Positions 1 through 8,863 are shown, counted from the first letter of the stretch. The stretch is DNA of 64,000 nt from Bog-257 sp963834135 (GCA_963834135.1 CAWIAN010000010.1:186001-250000); one strand, 5' to 3'. The notes: generated by a model not told the origin, from the sequence alone. Numbers and translations: made by a program.

Positions 1-145
1 TGCAGTCAGCACAGGCTTCAGGAGTGGCTGTCTGGGCCGAAGGGACGTAGCCGAGTGCGGCGCTCAAGCGCTGGCCGCCGATCAACAACAACAACAACGC
101 GGCGGACAAAGCAATGCGCAGTTTGGCTGGTGAGGTATTCCTCAT
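1..145 (-). CDS. N-terminus of a secreted protein (cut by window edge)
   Basis: An ATG at 145 on the minus strand follows an AGGTGA ribosome-binding site. It opens a frame of 48 codons that runs off the window. The visible part is a signal peptide: MRNTSPAKLRIALSAALLLL, then a glycine-rich turn and a likely cleavage after SAQTA. The mature part begins EACADC, so two cysteines lie close to the mature N-terminus. It is 65 bases downstream of the DUF1254 gene on the same strand and may belong to its transcript. The mature protein lies outside the window, so no function can be given. Confidence 0.55.
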   Translation of the reverse strand, partial: MRNTSPAKLRIALSAALLLLLIGGQRLSAALGYVPSAQTATPEACADC

Positions 146-210
146 AGTGTGAATCACCTCGCGGCAAAGATTCCAGCTGTGGCTGGTGTTCGCTTCCTCA
201 TTTCGCCCCA

Positions 211-1644
211 TTATTTCGCCTCTACCGGCTGCATTTGCGGTTTCTTCCATGTGCCATTGAGCACCGTTTCGCCAGGCAGGTAAACGCGCAGCACGCAGTA
301 GAAGGGGCCATTGGGTGCGGGCAGCCAGTTTGCTTGCTTCGCCGCGCCCGGATCATGCGGTGAGATATAGAGCGTGAGCGAGCCATCGCTGCCGTACTTG
401 TAGGACTTCATCGTGGTCGAGTTGAGCAGGTAGCGCTTCAGCCGATTGGCCACCAGGAACTGCGTTTTACCGTCGTACATGGTAAGCGACCAGAAAGCTT
501 TGTTGGGCGGGAGATCGCCTTTGGCAAAGCGCAATTCGTAACTCGACTTTGAGGCGTCCAGCGGCTGGTGATTTGCGTCAACGAAGTAGCCGAAGTAGAT
601 GGCATCAGCTCCGGTGTTGCCGTACAGGCCAAGCTTGGCTCCTACGTAGCGATACAGGTAGTTACCCTTCAGGTCTTCGCGTGTGCCGAAGAGGACGGAG
701 CTGAGGATCTGGTCAGTGTTGATCTTCTGCATCACCTCGGCAACGTCGGCGGCGGAGTCCTTGATACCCTCCTGGATCGCCTGCTGAATCTCGGGTGAGA
801 ACTTGTTGAAGTCGAAAGTCTGACCGGGCCCGATGTTCAACCTGGCAAAGCGCGCCAGCAGAGCGCTCTCCGAGGGATTTGGCGGACAGAACTGGAAGAG
901 AAAGTTGACCAGCGGGAACATAGCCGGCGACGTAGACATATCGTCGGCATACTTCGGCCAATTGATGGCAGGAGCAGCGGCGGGCGCGGGCTGGTGCAGG
1001 AAGGCGCTCAACGGCTGGGCTTTGTACTGGTCCTGAATCTTGTTCACGTTCGGCAGGTCGGCAAGGTTGAACAGCTGGGTGCGAAAGAGCGCATAAGCGA
1101 ATTGCGTCTCCGAGCGAATGACAGCTTTTATGCCGGGCGGGGTTGCGCCGTTCCATCCCGGTCCGGCAATGAGAAATGTCCCGCCGTCGTTACCGTAGGC
1201 GCGCGTGCCCAGGTAGGCGAAATTGTAGGTGTACAGATCAACCAGTTGCGCCGTGTAGTAACGATTGGGCGCGATCTTCGGCATGGTGATGACCATGGGC
1301 TCGGCGCGCAGGTCCATCCAAAGATAAGAGTAGGGCGTGTCGGAATTTGGCGTGACGACAAACTTGTCGGCCGGGGTCGCGACCGACTTCGAACTGTTCA
1401 AGGTGTTGAACGGGCCGCGATAGTCCTTGTTGGTAGTGTCGATCGACTGCTTGTACATGGTCTGGTAATTGACGGCCATGGGGAATCCGTAGATGTAGGC
1501 TTCCTTAGCAATAGCGCGAGCGTCGGCTGCCGCAAGGCCGGAGGTTGCGGTTTCAGTCTTCTTCTCGTCGCTGCAGGCCGCCACGAACAGGAGTGCCAGA
1601 GCCAGGCTGAAATTCCAGATTCTCCGCGCCACGATCCTTTTCAT
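211..1644 (-). CDS. DUF1254/DUF1214 domain lipoprotein
   Basis: A 477-residue exported protein. The start at 1644 is preferred over a frame start 33 bases earlier because an AAGGAGA ribosome-binding site lies 6 bases before it. The N-terminus is basic (MKRIVARR), then hydrophobic, ending in a lipobox-like LFVAAC, so lipid attachment is likely. The DUF1254 part follows (AKEAYIYGFPMAVNY, later TPNSDTPYSYLWMDLR). The C-terminal third is DUF1214-like (LRFAKGDLPPNKAFWSLTMYD). Members are conserved envelope proteins without an established activity. The gene upstream on the same strand is a MetA-type outer-membrane protein, which suggests a shared envelope or aromatic-compound role. That role is inferred. 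Confidence 0.88.
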   Translation of the reverse strand: MKRIVARRIWNFSLALALLFVAACSDEKKTETATSGLAAADARAIAKEAYIYGFPMAVNYQTMYKQSIDTTNKDYRGPFNTLNSSKSVATPADKFVVTPNSDTPYSYLWMDLRAEPMVITMPKIAPNRYYTAQLVDLYTYNFAYLGTRAYGNDGGTFLIAGPGWNGATPPGIKAVIRSETQFAYALFRTQLFNLADLPNVNKIQDQYKAQPLSAFLHQPAPAAAPAINWPKYADDMSTSPAMFPLVNFLFQFCPPNPSESALLARFARLNIGPGQTFDFNKFSPEIQQAIQEGIKDSAADVAEVMQKINTDQILSSVLFGTREDLKGNYLYRYVGAKLGLYGNTGADAIYFGYFVDANHQPLDASKSSYELRFAKGDLPPNKAFWSLTMYDGKTQFLVANRLKRYLLNSTTMKSYKYGSDGSLTLYISPHDPGAAKQANWLPAPNGPFYCVLRVYLPGETVLNGTWKKPQMQPVEAK

Positions 1645-1746
1645 CGACCCTCTCCTTAAAGTTGATTTCTTGATCACTGAAGGCTGCAGATTAAGGCCGC
1701 GAACAGGTGAAACCTTAGCTCGCGCCGATGCCGTGGGGGTTAACGG

Positions 1747-2715
1747 TTACGGTTGTGGTGGCGACGGAGCTGGCGGCATCTTCACCAGCGACTTCGCCAC
1801 CCACGCGATGGTGAAGACGATGGTCTGGCCCTGCGAGCGGACGCGCGCGGCAAATTCCGGTTCGTAGCGCACGAGAAACGTCAGCCGCGGCTTAGGCAGG
1901 AAGACGTTGAACTCCGGGCCCAGGCCAAATACGCGGTCCTTGAAACCGAGGAGCGCGGGCGGAATGTCGGAGCCTGAGTCGCCCGTGACCTTAAACTGCG
2001 CGTAATAGTCGACGCCGAGATTCATGATCATCGGAATCGGGCCGTCGACCTTGTGGTAATACGTCTTGCCCAGGCCGCCTTGGACGGTCGCCATGTCGCC
2101 GACGTTGATGTCGGTGCCGCGTTTGTCGGTGTGGAACTCCAGTGCGAAGTTGCCGGAGAGACTCCAGCGTTTTTCATCGTCGAGAAAGAGCGTGCTCCCG
2201 ACGGAGAATTCATTTCCCACCATGCCGAGACCGCTGTTGTCCGTGCCGCCTGCGGAGTAGCGGCCGGTGGGAATGTAGATGTTGTAAGCGGCCAGGAAGT
2301 CGGCGCGCTTGCGATGCCATCCCAACTGTACCGGCGAGACGATCATGTCGGTAAAAGCCATGCCGGTGTTGACGTTGAGCGAATCCAGCTGGAGACGGTT
2401 GGAGATGAAGGGTATGATGACCGACGCTCCGTAGTTGGCGCCCAGGAACTTCCAGTTGGTCACACCGCTAAGCACAATGCCGTCGAGCGTGGACGTCAGG
2501 CTGCCCCGCTGGTTGATCGTATTACCGTGGCTGTCCTTGACGGTGCTGGTGGGATAGATCCACAGCAGGTTCCCAACGTAGAGGCCGGGAGGCGCCTGGG
2601 TTCCGCTCTGCAAGCCGAGAGAGCCGGGAATGTCGTCGCCCTTGTATTGAGCGGTCGCAGAAACCATGGACATTAAGACGAAGAACAGACATGCTGCCGG
2701 TACGCCCCTGGACAT
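1747..2715 (-). CDS. MetA-pathway phenol-degradation-type outer-membrane protein
   Basis: A 322-residue protein with a Sec signal peptide (MSRGVPAACLFFVLMSMVSA, cut near TAQ). The start at 2715 fits the signal peptide and a GGGGTGAGG ribosome-binding site; 18 further upstream codons are not signal-like. The mature part has the alternating pattern of an outer-membrane barrel and motifs usual in Phenol_MetA_deg proteins: PPGLYVGN, AYNIYIPTGRY, and a loop with NVGDMATVQGGLGKTYY. Such proteins are thought to be outer-membrane channels for hydrophobic substrates. The DUF1254 lipoprotein gene lies 102 bases downstream on the same strand, so co-transcription is likely. The substrate cannot be read from the sequence. 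Confidence 0.8.
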   Translation of the reverse strand: MSRGVPAACLFFVLMSMVSATAQYKGDDIPGSLGLQSGTQAPPGLYVGNLLWIYPTSTVKDSHGNTINQRGSLTSTLDGIVLSGVTNWKFLGANYGASVIIPFISNRLQLDSLNVNTGMAFTDMIVSPVQLGWHRKRADFLAAYNIYIPTGRYSAGGTDNSGLGMVGNEFSVGSTLFLDDEKRWSLSGNFALEFHTDKRGTDINVGDMATVQGGLGKTYYHKVDGPIPMIMNLGVDYYAQFKVTGDSGSDIPPALLGFKDRVFGLGPEFNVFLPKPRLTFLVRYEPEFAARVRSQGQTIVFTIAWVAKSLVKMPPAPSPPQP

Positions 2716-3053
2716 GACCTCACCCCGAAACCAAGAGTAGCCAAATAACGACAGTGTGCAGTCCGCCACGGTGGAAAAGGGAGCGTTCCCTTAGGCGGGC
2801 CTTGGCAGTAAATAAAGTTCGAAGTCAGGCGCCCGACTTGATTGCCGGAATTGTACTCCTTCAAGAGTCCTTAGTGGCGAGGTTATAGCGAGTATTACCA
2901 CAATGTCGGAGTAGGGATATGAAACTAGGTGAACACGGCTGCAAACGGCGTAGATCTGCGGCCATCACACTCTGGCAGCCCTTCAACCCATACCGGAAGC
3001 AGGGAATCAGGATGTGAAACGGTCGCGCGTCGGCGCCGTGTTCTACTCGACAG

Positions 3054-3923
3054 ATGCTCAGTCGCCGAAGTTTTATTGCCGTCACCGCCCTCGGTTTCCC
3101 CGCCTTACTCCGTGCTACCACACAGACCCACGGCGCTTTGTCGGCGGCGTTTGCGCAGCTGGAACGCCGCAATGGCGGTCGCCTGGGTGTGGCCATTCTC
3201 GATACCGGGACAGGCGAGCGCACCGGCTATCGTCAGGATGAGCGCTTTGCGATGTGCAGCACCTTCAAGTTTCTTCTCGTCGCAGCGGTCCTACAGCGCA
3301 TCGATCGCCACCAGGAAAAGCTCGATCGCGCGATTGGGATTCCGCCGAAGCCGCTGGTAGGCAACTCGCCGCTGACCGAGCCGCACGCTGGCGGCACCAT
3401 GACCCTCTCCGCCCTCTGCGAAGCCACGCTTACGCGTAGCGACAACACGGCAGCCAACCTTCTACTCGACACCATTGGAGGACCTGCAGGGTTCACCAGC
3501 TTCTGCCGCTCAATCGGCGACACGGTAACCCGCTTGGACCGGACGGAGACCTCACTGAACCAGGCGCTGCCGGGCGATCCGCGCGATACGACGTCACCCG
3601 AGGCAATGGTGAATGACCTGAACAGAATTCTGCTGGGGGACGTGCTGTCGCACGCCGCGCGAGGACAACTCACCGTATGGATGGAGGCGAATCAAACCGG
3701 CCTCGACAAACTGCGCGCGTCGCTCCCCAATGGCTGGCGAGCAGCGGATAAAACCGGAAATAACGGTGAGAACACGATGAACGACATCGCGGTGTTCTGG
3801 CCCGCAGGAAGCAAGCCCATCATCGTTGCGGCCTACATCACGGAATGCGATGGCCCCGATAGCAAGCGCGTAGCGATGCTGAAGCAGATTGGCAGCCTCG
3901 TCATAAGCCAAGCTTCGCGTTAA
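3054..3923 (+). CDS. class A beta-lactamase (serine, Tat-type leader)
   Basis: A 289-residue class A beta-lactamase with all catalytic motifs: STFK (Ser69, Lys72), SDN (129-131), the omega-loop ETSLN with general base Glu165, and KTG (233-235). It should hydrolyse penicillins and perhaps cephalosporins in the periplasm; the spectrum cannot be judged. A cysteine precedes the catalytic serine, but no partner cysteine follows KTG, so the disulfide seen in some carbapenemases is not expected. The leader LSRRSFIAVTALG is twin-arginine-like, implying folded export. No strong ribosome-binding site is visible before the ATG. The next gene is convergent and encodes a metallo-beta-lactamase fold, followed by a VanX-like dipeptidase. 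Confidence 0.93.
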   Translation: MLSRRSFIAVTALGFPALLRATTQTHGALSAAFAQLERRNGGRLGVAILDTGTGERTGYRQDERFAMCSTFKFLLVAAVLQRIDRHQEKLDRAIGIPPKPLVGNSPLTEPHAGGTMTLSALCEATLTRSDNTAANLLLDTIGGPAGFTSFCRSIGDTVTRLDRTETSLNQALPGDPRDTTSPEAMVNDLNRILLGDVLSHAARGQLTVWMEANQTGLDKLRASLPNGWRAADKTGNNGENTMNDIAVFWPAGSKPIIVAAYITECDGPDSKRVAMLKQIGSLVISQASR

Positions 3924-3939
3924 GCCACGCCAGACCTAT

Positions 3940-5425
3940 CTACTGAGCTGCCTGCACCGCCTTCGACCAGGGCGTCGGACCGACGTGCATCATGAAGAAT
4001 TGATCGACAACCAGGTGTTCGCGCTCCACTGCGCCGGTCAACTCCGAAACCGTTTGCGGATAGAACCAGCTGCCGTCCGGCATCTGTTGGAACGCGTCGC
4101 TGCCATACAGAAGTTTCAGAGCGGGGAAGTACACCATCATTTGCCGCTCTGTGGTCTCGCCGTGAATGGGGTAGATCTCCAGACGATTGGCGCCCGTGCC
4201 CACGACGGTCTTCTCCGAAACCGGCCGCAGATCAGCCGTTCGCGGAGATTTGGCCAGAGCATCCGGGTACATCGTTCGAGGCATCGCGTCCACTCGTTCG
4301 ATGAGAGGAACGGTGCGATCGAGGACATACACCGGGATACCGCGCGCCACGTATTCGCGCACTCCGCCGATATGTGGCCACGAATCCGATGTGGTGATCA
4401 CCGCTTTGACAGGTAGATCCGGGAACTTGCCTTTGGCAATCTCCAGTACCTTGGCCGAATAGCCGGAAGAAATCGGCGCCTCAAGGATGACCACTCCGTC
4501 GTCTTGCCGGATGATGGTTGTGTTCCAGGCTCCTGGAAAAAAGAAGATGCCGGGAGCAAGTTCTTTTGCGGCTGCGGCATTGGGCGCCCGGTCGTCGATT
4601 GTCTTACCGGCGCTGGCGGCAAATGCCGTGCGCGTTTCGGGCGAGATGGCAAAATCGGTTGGCGCGAAGCTGTGCTTAAAGTCAAGCTTCGAGATCGTAA
4701 TGGTTTCATCCTGCATTCCATTGCGAACAATGTCGCTCTGCAGCGGATAGTGAATGCCATCCTGTAGCCACCAGAACGAGTAAAACACCTGCGTTGTCAC
4801 GTCTCCCCAAATGCTCCAGAAAATCCCGAATGGATAGGCGCTCACCCACTCGACCGCTGTAGGCAGGTGCGTGTCGGCGTTGAGATAGACACGGATAGGC
4901 AAGCGTTGCCAGGTAAACGTTACGACTTGATGTGGCACGTGCTGCAAGGACCACATCCGTCTGCCGGCGCAGGTCGGGACTCGCCAGAGCCGTTAGCAGA
5001 ACGCGTTCCGGACTAAGCGCCATGGCTTCCGCCGCTTTCTGTAATTGCTCACCCGATGCGGGCACAGCCTGCGAATCAAATTGCAGTGCCGCCACGTCGC
5101 CGGAGACAGTCTCGGTCATGGTGAATGCCGGCTGCATGGCGACGCTGGCCCTGGTCTCTCGCTTCCACTGAGCATGGGTCAGGTCTCGCCACTCCCGAAT
5201 GCTGTCCTCTTCGACAAAGTACGGGCCCTCCGGACGCTCCGACTGCTCCAGCATGTTTCGTTGAGCGATCGCCTCGACGTAAACACCGCTGAGAGCGCGA
5301 ATCTTTTCCTCACCACCCATGGCCGTCAGTCCGGCATGCAGCAGATCGGTGGCCGATTGTGCAGCCTGGCCATAAACGCAGAGAGGGAGCATCGACAGAA
5401 CTGCAAGGAGGCAAAGTTTTTTCAC
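3940..5425 (-). pseudogene. metallo-beta-lactamase-fold protein, frameshifted, degenerate metal site
   Basis: One gene split by a single-base shift. From a GTG at 5425 a signal peptide (VKKLCLLAVLSMLPLCVYGQ) and an N-terminal domain (TDLLHAGLTAMGGEEKIRAL) are read to about 4949. The other frame then continues with QHVPHQVVTFTWQ and the MBL domain to 3940. Dropping one C at 4948-4949 (minus strand GTCCTTG to GTCTTG) joins them into about 494 residues. The usual HxHxDH is SDSWPH here: two His and the Asp are missing, and only the last His, an Asp in YGSDAF and a His in HVGP remain. Zinc hydrolase activity is therefore doubtful even with the frame restored. The shift may be a real mutation or a sequencing error. 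Confidence 0.75.
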
Positions 5426-5555
5426 GAGCGATACCTGAATGTGATGTGACAGCAAACTCCCAAACCTAATACAGATGCGAAGCGGTGGCCACCGCCTTGA
5501 GATGGAAGGCAGTAGGTTGCTCCGGATGCCGCCTGGACGCGCGGAAACCCAGGCA

Positions 5556-6290
5556 TCAGCGTGCGCTTGTCTGCGAGATCTGCGCAAAGGGGACGTTGAG
5601 AATCGGATACCGTTTCCAGTCCTTGTAATCGAAGTGCCACCACTCTGTGGGATACACGGTGAATCCTTCCGCTTCCATTGCACTTCGCAGGAGCGCGCGA
5701 TTGGCCCGTTGCTCCGCCGTCCCACCCGTGTAGTCCGAATGCGCGCTCTCCGACATTTCGTCATAACCGCTGGGCATCGGCAAAATCGTACCAGTCTTCA
5801 GGTCATAGATCGTCAAATCAACGGCGCATCCGCGATTGTGTCGCGAGCCCTGCGCCGGATCGGCGACATACATGTGATCGGCGGCAGGCGTCGCATCCCA
5901 AAAGATCTTGGTCACATACCACGGCCGATATCCGTCGAAGATGAGCAACCCATAACCTTGCTGATGAAGTTTGCGATTGGCGCGTATGAGAGCCTCAGCC
6001 GCTGAGCGCTGCAGAAACGCGCGCGCCTCTTCATAGAGCGGCGTGCCCAGGAAGTTGTTCGACGAGGCGTAATGGATGTCGAGCTTCAGCGTGGGATCGA
6101 GCTTGATGAGTTCTACGAGATCGGGCTTGAGGAAGTCGCCCTGCTCCACCGGAGGCTGCGCCTTGAGCGCCTCGGCCCGAAGCACGGAGACAGGCTTCAG
6201 CGGCTGAATGTGGAAGCTCTGCTGTACCTGCTGCGCGGGCAGCGAAGCCGCCAGCAGGGTGCAAGCAAGAAGGACACGGGCAAAGATCAT
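5556..6290 (-). CDS. D-alanyl-D-alanine dipeptidase (VanX/DdpX family, M15D)
   Basis: A 244-residue secreted peptidase. The start at 6290 gives a good signal peptide (MIFARVLLACTLLAASLPAQ); 54 earlier codons lack coding character. The zinc and catalytic motifs of VanX enzymes are present: SRHNRGCAVDL (SxHxxGxxxD) and EWWHFDY (ExxWWH). DGYRPWYV is also typical. The enzyme cleaves D-Ala-D-Ala. In Gram-negatives such DdpX-like proteins usually recycle peptidoglycan-derived dipeptide rather than confer vancomycin resistance. No vanH or vanA ligase gene is in the window. The frameshifted MBL gene starts 131 bases downstream on the same strand, and the beta-lactamase lies beyond it. Confidence 0.93.
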   Translation of the reverse strand: MIFARVLLACTLLAASLPAQQVQQSFHIQPLKPVSVLRAEALKAQPPVEQGDFLKPDLVELIKLDPTLKLDIHYASSNNFLGTPLYEEARAFLQRSAAEALIRANRKLHQQGYGLLIFDGYRPWYVTKIFWDATPAADHMYVADPAQGSRHNRGCAVDLTIYDLKTGTILPMPSGYDEMSESAHSDYTGGTAEQRANRALLRSAMEAEGFTVYPTEWWHFDYKDWKRYPILNVPFAQISQTSAR

Positions 6291-6402
6291 GCGGGCGATG
6301 ATAGCAAATGGAAAAACGTCGCAGCGTCGGAGATCAGGAGCCCAGCGGTGCGAACCAGGCGCGCGCGGGCGAGCACCCGGAGAGCATCGTTTGTCAGAGA
6401 TA

Positions 6403-6430
6403 AAAGGCCCCGCATCGCTGCGAGGCCTTT
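6403..6430 (-). terminator. intrinsic terminator after groEL
   Basis: On the minus strand a stem AAAGGCC...GGCCTTT with inner pairing CGCA/TGCG is followed by TTTTATC. It lies about 90 bases beyond the groEL stop and before vanX. The plus strand also ends in a T-rich stretch, so it may work in both directions. Confidence 0.7.
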
Positions 6431-6442
6431 GTCTTTCGAGCG

Positions 6443-6480
6443 ACCCACTCAAGCGAAAAGCGCGCTTGAATGGGGCACCC
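6443..6480. repeat. short palindromic element ending GGGGCACCC
   Basis: CTCAAGCG-AAAA-GCGCGCTTGA followed by ATGGGGCACCC. A sister copy with a different stem but the same AAAAGCG loop and GGGGCACCC end lies at 13686-13724. Both sit just downstream of a gene. Confidence 0.5.
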
Positions 6481-6521
6481 GTCGGTCTTCGAGTCGGCAG
6501 TGACTAGTCACTACCACTGTC

Positions 6522-8183
6522 TTAGTACATTCCGCCCATACCGCCGCCGCCGTGAGGCATTGCCGGTTCCTTCTTCTCTTCCGGAATGTCGGCTACCAGG
6601 GCTTCGGTGGTGAGCATCAGGGCCGCGATCGAACCTGCGTTCTGCAGAGCCGAGCGGGTTACCTTGGTCGGATCGATGACGCCGGCCTTGACCAGGTCTT
6701 CGAACTTGTTGGTCAGGGCGTTGTAGCCGAAGTTGTTTTCCTTCGACTCGCGGATCTTGCCGACAACGATCGCACCCTCTTCGCCGGCGTTGCCGACGAT
6801 CTGGCGCAGCGGCTCTTCCAGTGCGCGACGCACGATGTTCGCGCCGATCTTCTCGTCGCCTTCGAGCTTCAGAGCTTCGATGGCATCCGAGCAGCGGAGC
6901 AGGGCCACGCCGCCTCCAGGTACGATGCCTTCCTCAACCGCAGCGCGGGTGGCATGCATCGCGTCCTCGACACGGGCCTTCTTTTCCTTCATTTCAGTCT
7001 CGGTCGCGGCGCCGACTTTGATGACGGCAACGCCACCCACCAGCTTCGCCAACCGCTCCTGCAACTTCTCGCGGTCGTAGTCGCTCGTGGTCTTCTCGAC
7101 CTGTCCGCGAATCTCCTTCACGCGGCCTTCGATGTCGCCGGCCTTGCCCTTACCTTCGACGATGGTCGTGTTGTCCTTGTCGATGGTGACCTTCTTGGCC
7201 TGGCCGAGATCCGCCATCTGCACGTTCTCCAGCTTGATGCCGAGGTCTTCGGTGATGGCCTTGCCACCGGTGAGGATGGCGATGTCCTGCAGCATGGCCT
7301 TGCGGCGATCGCCGAAACCAGGCGCCTTCACGGCAGCAACCTGCAGGGTTCCGCGCAGCTTGTTGACCACCAGGGTCGCCAGCGCTTCGCCTTCCACGTC
7401 TTCCGCGATGATGATGAGCGGACGGCCGCCCTTGGCGATCTGCTCGAGCAACGGAAGCAGGTCCTTCATCGAGGAGATTTTCTTCTCGTGGATCAGGATG
7501 TAGGGATTTTCCAGAACCGCTTCCATGCGCTCCGGATCGGTGACGAAGTAGGGGGACAGGTAGCCGCGGTCGAACTGCATGCCTTCGACGACTTCCAGCT
7601 GGGTCTCCATCGTCTTGGACTCTTCCACGGTGATGACGCCGTCCTTGCCGACCTTCTTCATCGCTTCTGCGATGATGCGGCCGATGGTCTCGTCATTGTT
7701 GGCGGAGATGGTGCCAACCTGCGCGATCATCTCGCCCGAAACCTTCTGCGAAAACTTATCGAGAGCCGAGCCCTTGCGATTGCCGTCTTCATCCTGCGTG
7801 CCGACGACTGCGCTCACGGCCTTCTCGATGCCGCGCTTCAGAGCCATCGGGTTCGCACCGGCAGCAACTGTCTTCACGCCTTCGCGATAGATAGCCTGCG
7901 CCAGAACGGTCGCGGTGGTGGTGCCGTCACCGGCAACATCCGAGGTCTTGGAGGCGACTTCGCGCACCATCTGCGCGCCCATGTTCTCGAGCGAATCCTT
8001 CAGCTCGATTTCCTTAGCTACGGTCACGCCGTCCTTGGTGATCAGGGGCGAACCGAACTTCTTCTCGATGACGACGTTGCGGCCCTTGGGTCCGAGGGTA
8101 ACTTTCACCGCATCGGCCAGAACGTTCACGCCGCGAAGAATCGACTGCCGCGACTCTTCTCCATGCAGAATCTGCTTTGCCAT
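6522..8183 (-). CDS. groEL: chaperonin GroEL (60 kDa)
   Basis: A full-length 553-residue GroEL. It begins MAKQILHGEESRQSILRGV and has the ATP-binding GPKGRNVVI and GDGTTTATVLAQAI (ATPase Asp in the DGTTT motif). It ends in the flexible GGGGMGGMY tail. It forms a 14-subunit ring that folds proteins with GroES. A ribosome-binding site AAGGAG lies just before the ATG. groES is 174 bases upstream on the same strand behind a CIRCE-controlled promoter, so this is a bicistronic heat-shock operon. The spacer holds an inverted pair of GTTGTCAGTTGTCGG-type repeats. Confidence 0.99.
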   Translation of the reverse strand: MAKQILHGEESRQSILRGVNVLADAVKVTLGPKGRNVVIEKKFGSPLITKDGVTVAKEIELKDSLENMGAQMVREVASKTSDVAGDGTTTATVLAQAIYREGVKTVAAGANPMALKRGIEKAVSAVVGTQDEDGNRKGSALDKFSQKVSGEMIAQVGTISANNDETIGRIIAEAMKKVGKDGVITVEESKTMETQLEVVEGMQFDRGYLSPYFVTDPERMEAVLENPYILIHEKKISSMKDLLPLLEQIAKGGRPLIIIAEDVEGEALATLVVNKLRGTLQVAAVKAPGFGDRRKAMLQDIAILTGGKAITEDLGIKLENVQMADLGQAKKVTIDKDNTTIVEGKGKAGDIEGRVKEIRGQVEKTTSDYDREKLQERLAKLVGGVAVIKVGAATETEMKEKKARVEDAMHATRAAVEEGIVPGGGVALLRCSDAIEALKLEGDEKIGANIVRRALEEPLRQIVGNAGEEGAIVVGKIRESKENNFGYNALTNKFEDLVKAGVIDPTKVTRSALQNAGSIAALMLTTEALVADIPEEKKEPAMPHGGGGMGGMY

Positions 8184-8215
8184 TTCTAGATTTCTCCTTA
8201 ATGCTGAGTGAAACT

Positions 8216-8245
8216 GTTGTCAGTTGTCGGTTGTCTGTTGTCAGC
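8216..8245. repeat. GTTGTC heptad repeat, left arm in groES-groEL spacer
   Basis: GTTGTCAGTTGTCGGTTGTC-type direct repeats of about 7 bases. The reverse complement occurs at 8325-8351, so the two blocks could pair in the operon mRNA. Related blocks lie at 11623-11652 and 39184-39215. Confidence 0.6.
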
Positions 8246-8324
8246 TATCCGGGAAAACTCTCTCGCGGCTAAAACTTCAATCAGCCTGCGGGAAAGGGTC
8301 GGTACGGTCAGCGATGTTCTAACT

Positions 8325-8351
8325 GAGAACCGACAACCGACAACTGACAAC
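8325..8351. repeat. GTTGTC heptad repeat, right arm in groES-groEL spacer
   Basis: GAGAACCGACAACCGACAAC and so on, the inverted partner of the block at 8216-8245. It directly follows the groES stop codon on the minus strand. Confidence 0.6.
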
Positions 8352-8357
8352 GCGCGC

Positions 8358-8687
8358 CTATTTCTTCGCGGCGTGTTCCTTCGGCTTGCTGGCGCCTTCC
8401 AGGATGCCGAGCACTTCTTCCTCGCGCATGATCAGGAAATCTTCGCCATCAATCTTGATCTCGGTGCCGGCATACTTGCCGAACAAAACGCGATCGCCTT
8501 CCTTCACCGCCAACGGGAAGGTCTCGCCCTTGTCGTTGCTCTTGCCACGGCCGACGGCGATGATCTCGCCTTCCTGCGGCTTGTCTTTTGCGCTGTCGGG
8601 GATGATGATTCCGCCACGGCTGGTCTCAGCCTCTTCTACACGGCGAATCACAATGCGGTCGTGCAGGGGAGTCAACTTTGTCGCCAT
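8358..8687 (-). CDS. groES: co-chaperonin GroES (10 kDa)
   Basis: A 109-residue GroES starting MATKLTPLHDRIVIRRVE. The ATG at 8687 follows an AAGGAG ribosome-binding site. The mobile loop ETSRGGIIIPDSA and the KEGDRVLFGKYAGTEIK core are standard. The C-terminus has a lysine-rich extension (SKPKEHAAKK) beyond the usual ~97 residues. It caps GroEL. First gene of the operon, about 150 bases below the CIRCE operator. Confidence 0.98.
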   Translation of the reverse strand: MATKLTPLHDRIVIRRVEEAETSRGGIIIPDSAKDKPQEGEIIAVGRGKSNDKGETFPLAVKEGDRVLFGKYAGTEIKIDGEDFLIMREEEVLGILEGASKPKEHAAKK

Positions 8688-8836
8688 TCTTGGAACTCCT
8701 TTCGATCTCTTGAAGTCAGTTGTATTCCGTTTAATATTTTGCCGCTCATGGCCCGCAACAGCAGGTTCAATGCGGCAATCGTTCTGAAGCTTGGGTACTG
8801 CGGGATTTCTCGTAAGAGAGTTTTCCAGAGTCTCTG

Positions 8837-8863
8837 TTAGCACTCACTCCCAACGAGTGCTAA
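8837..8863 (-). promoter_or_regulatory. CIRCE operator (HrcA site) of groES-groEL
   Basis: A perfect inverted repeat TTAGCACTC-N9-GAGTGCTAA, identical to the CIRCE consensus. HrcA binds this element and represses groE until heat shock. It directly abuts the predicted -10 box. No hrcA gene is in the window. Confidence 0.97.

Noticed and set aside
3054..3923. Carbapenemase call for the class A beta-lactamase
   Set aside because: A Cys precedes the catalytic Ser, but the partner Cys after KTG is not present; the spectrum cannot be assigned from sequence.
5556..6290. Vancomycin-resistance cluster
   Set aside because: Only the VanX-type dipeptidase is present; no VanH, VanA/B ligase or VanRS genes lie nearby.
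6552..8189. A 545-codon open frame on the plus strand opposite groEL
   Set aside because: It mirrors groEL codon for codon and its translation is His/Leu/Asp-rich without any domain; a GC-driven antisense shadow.
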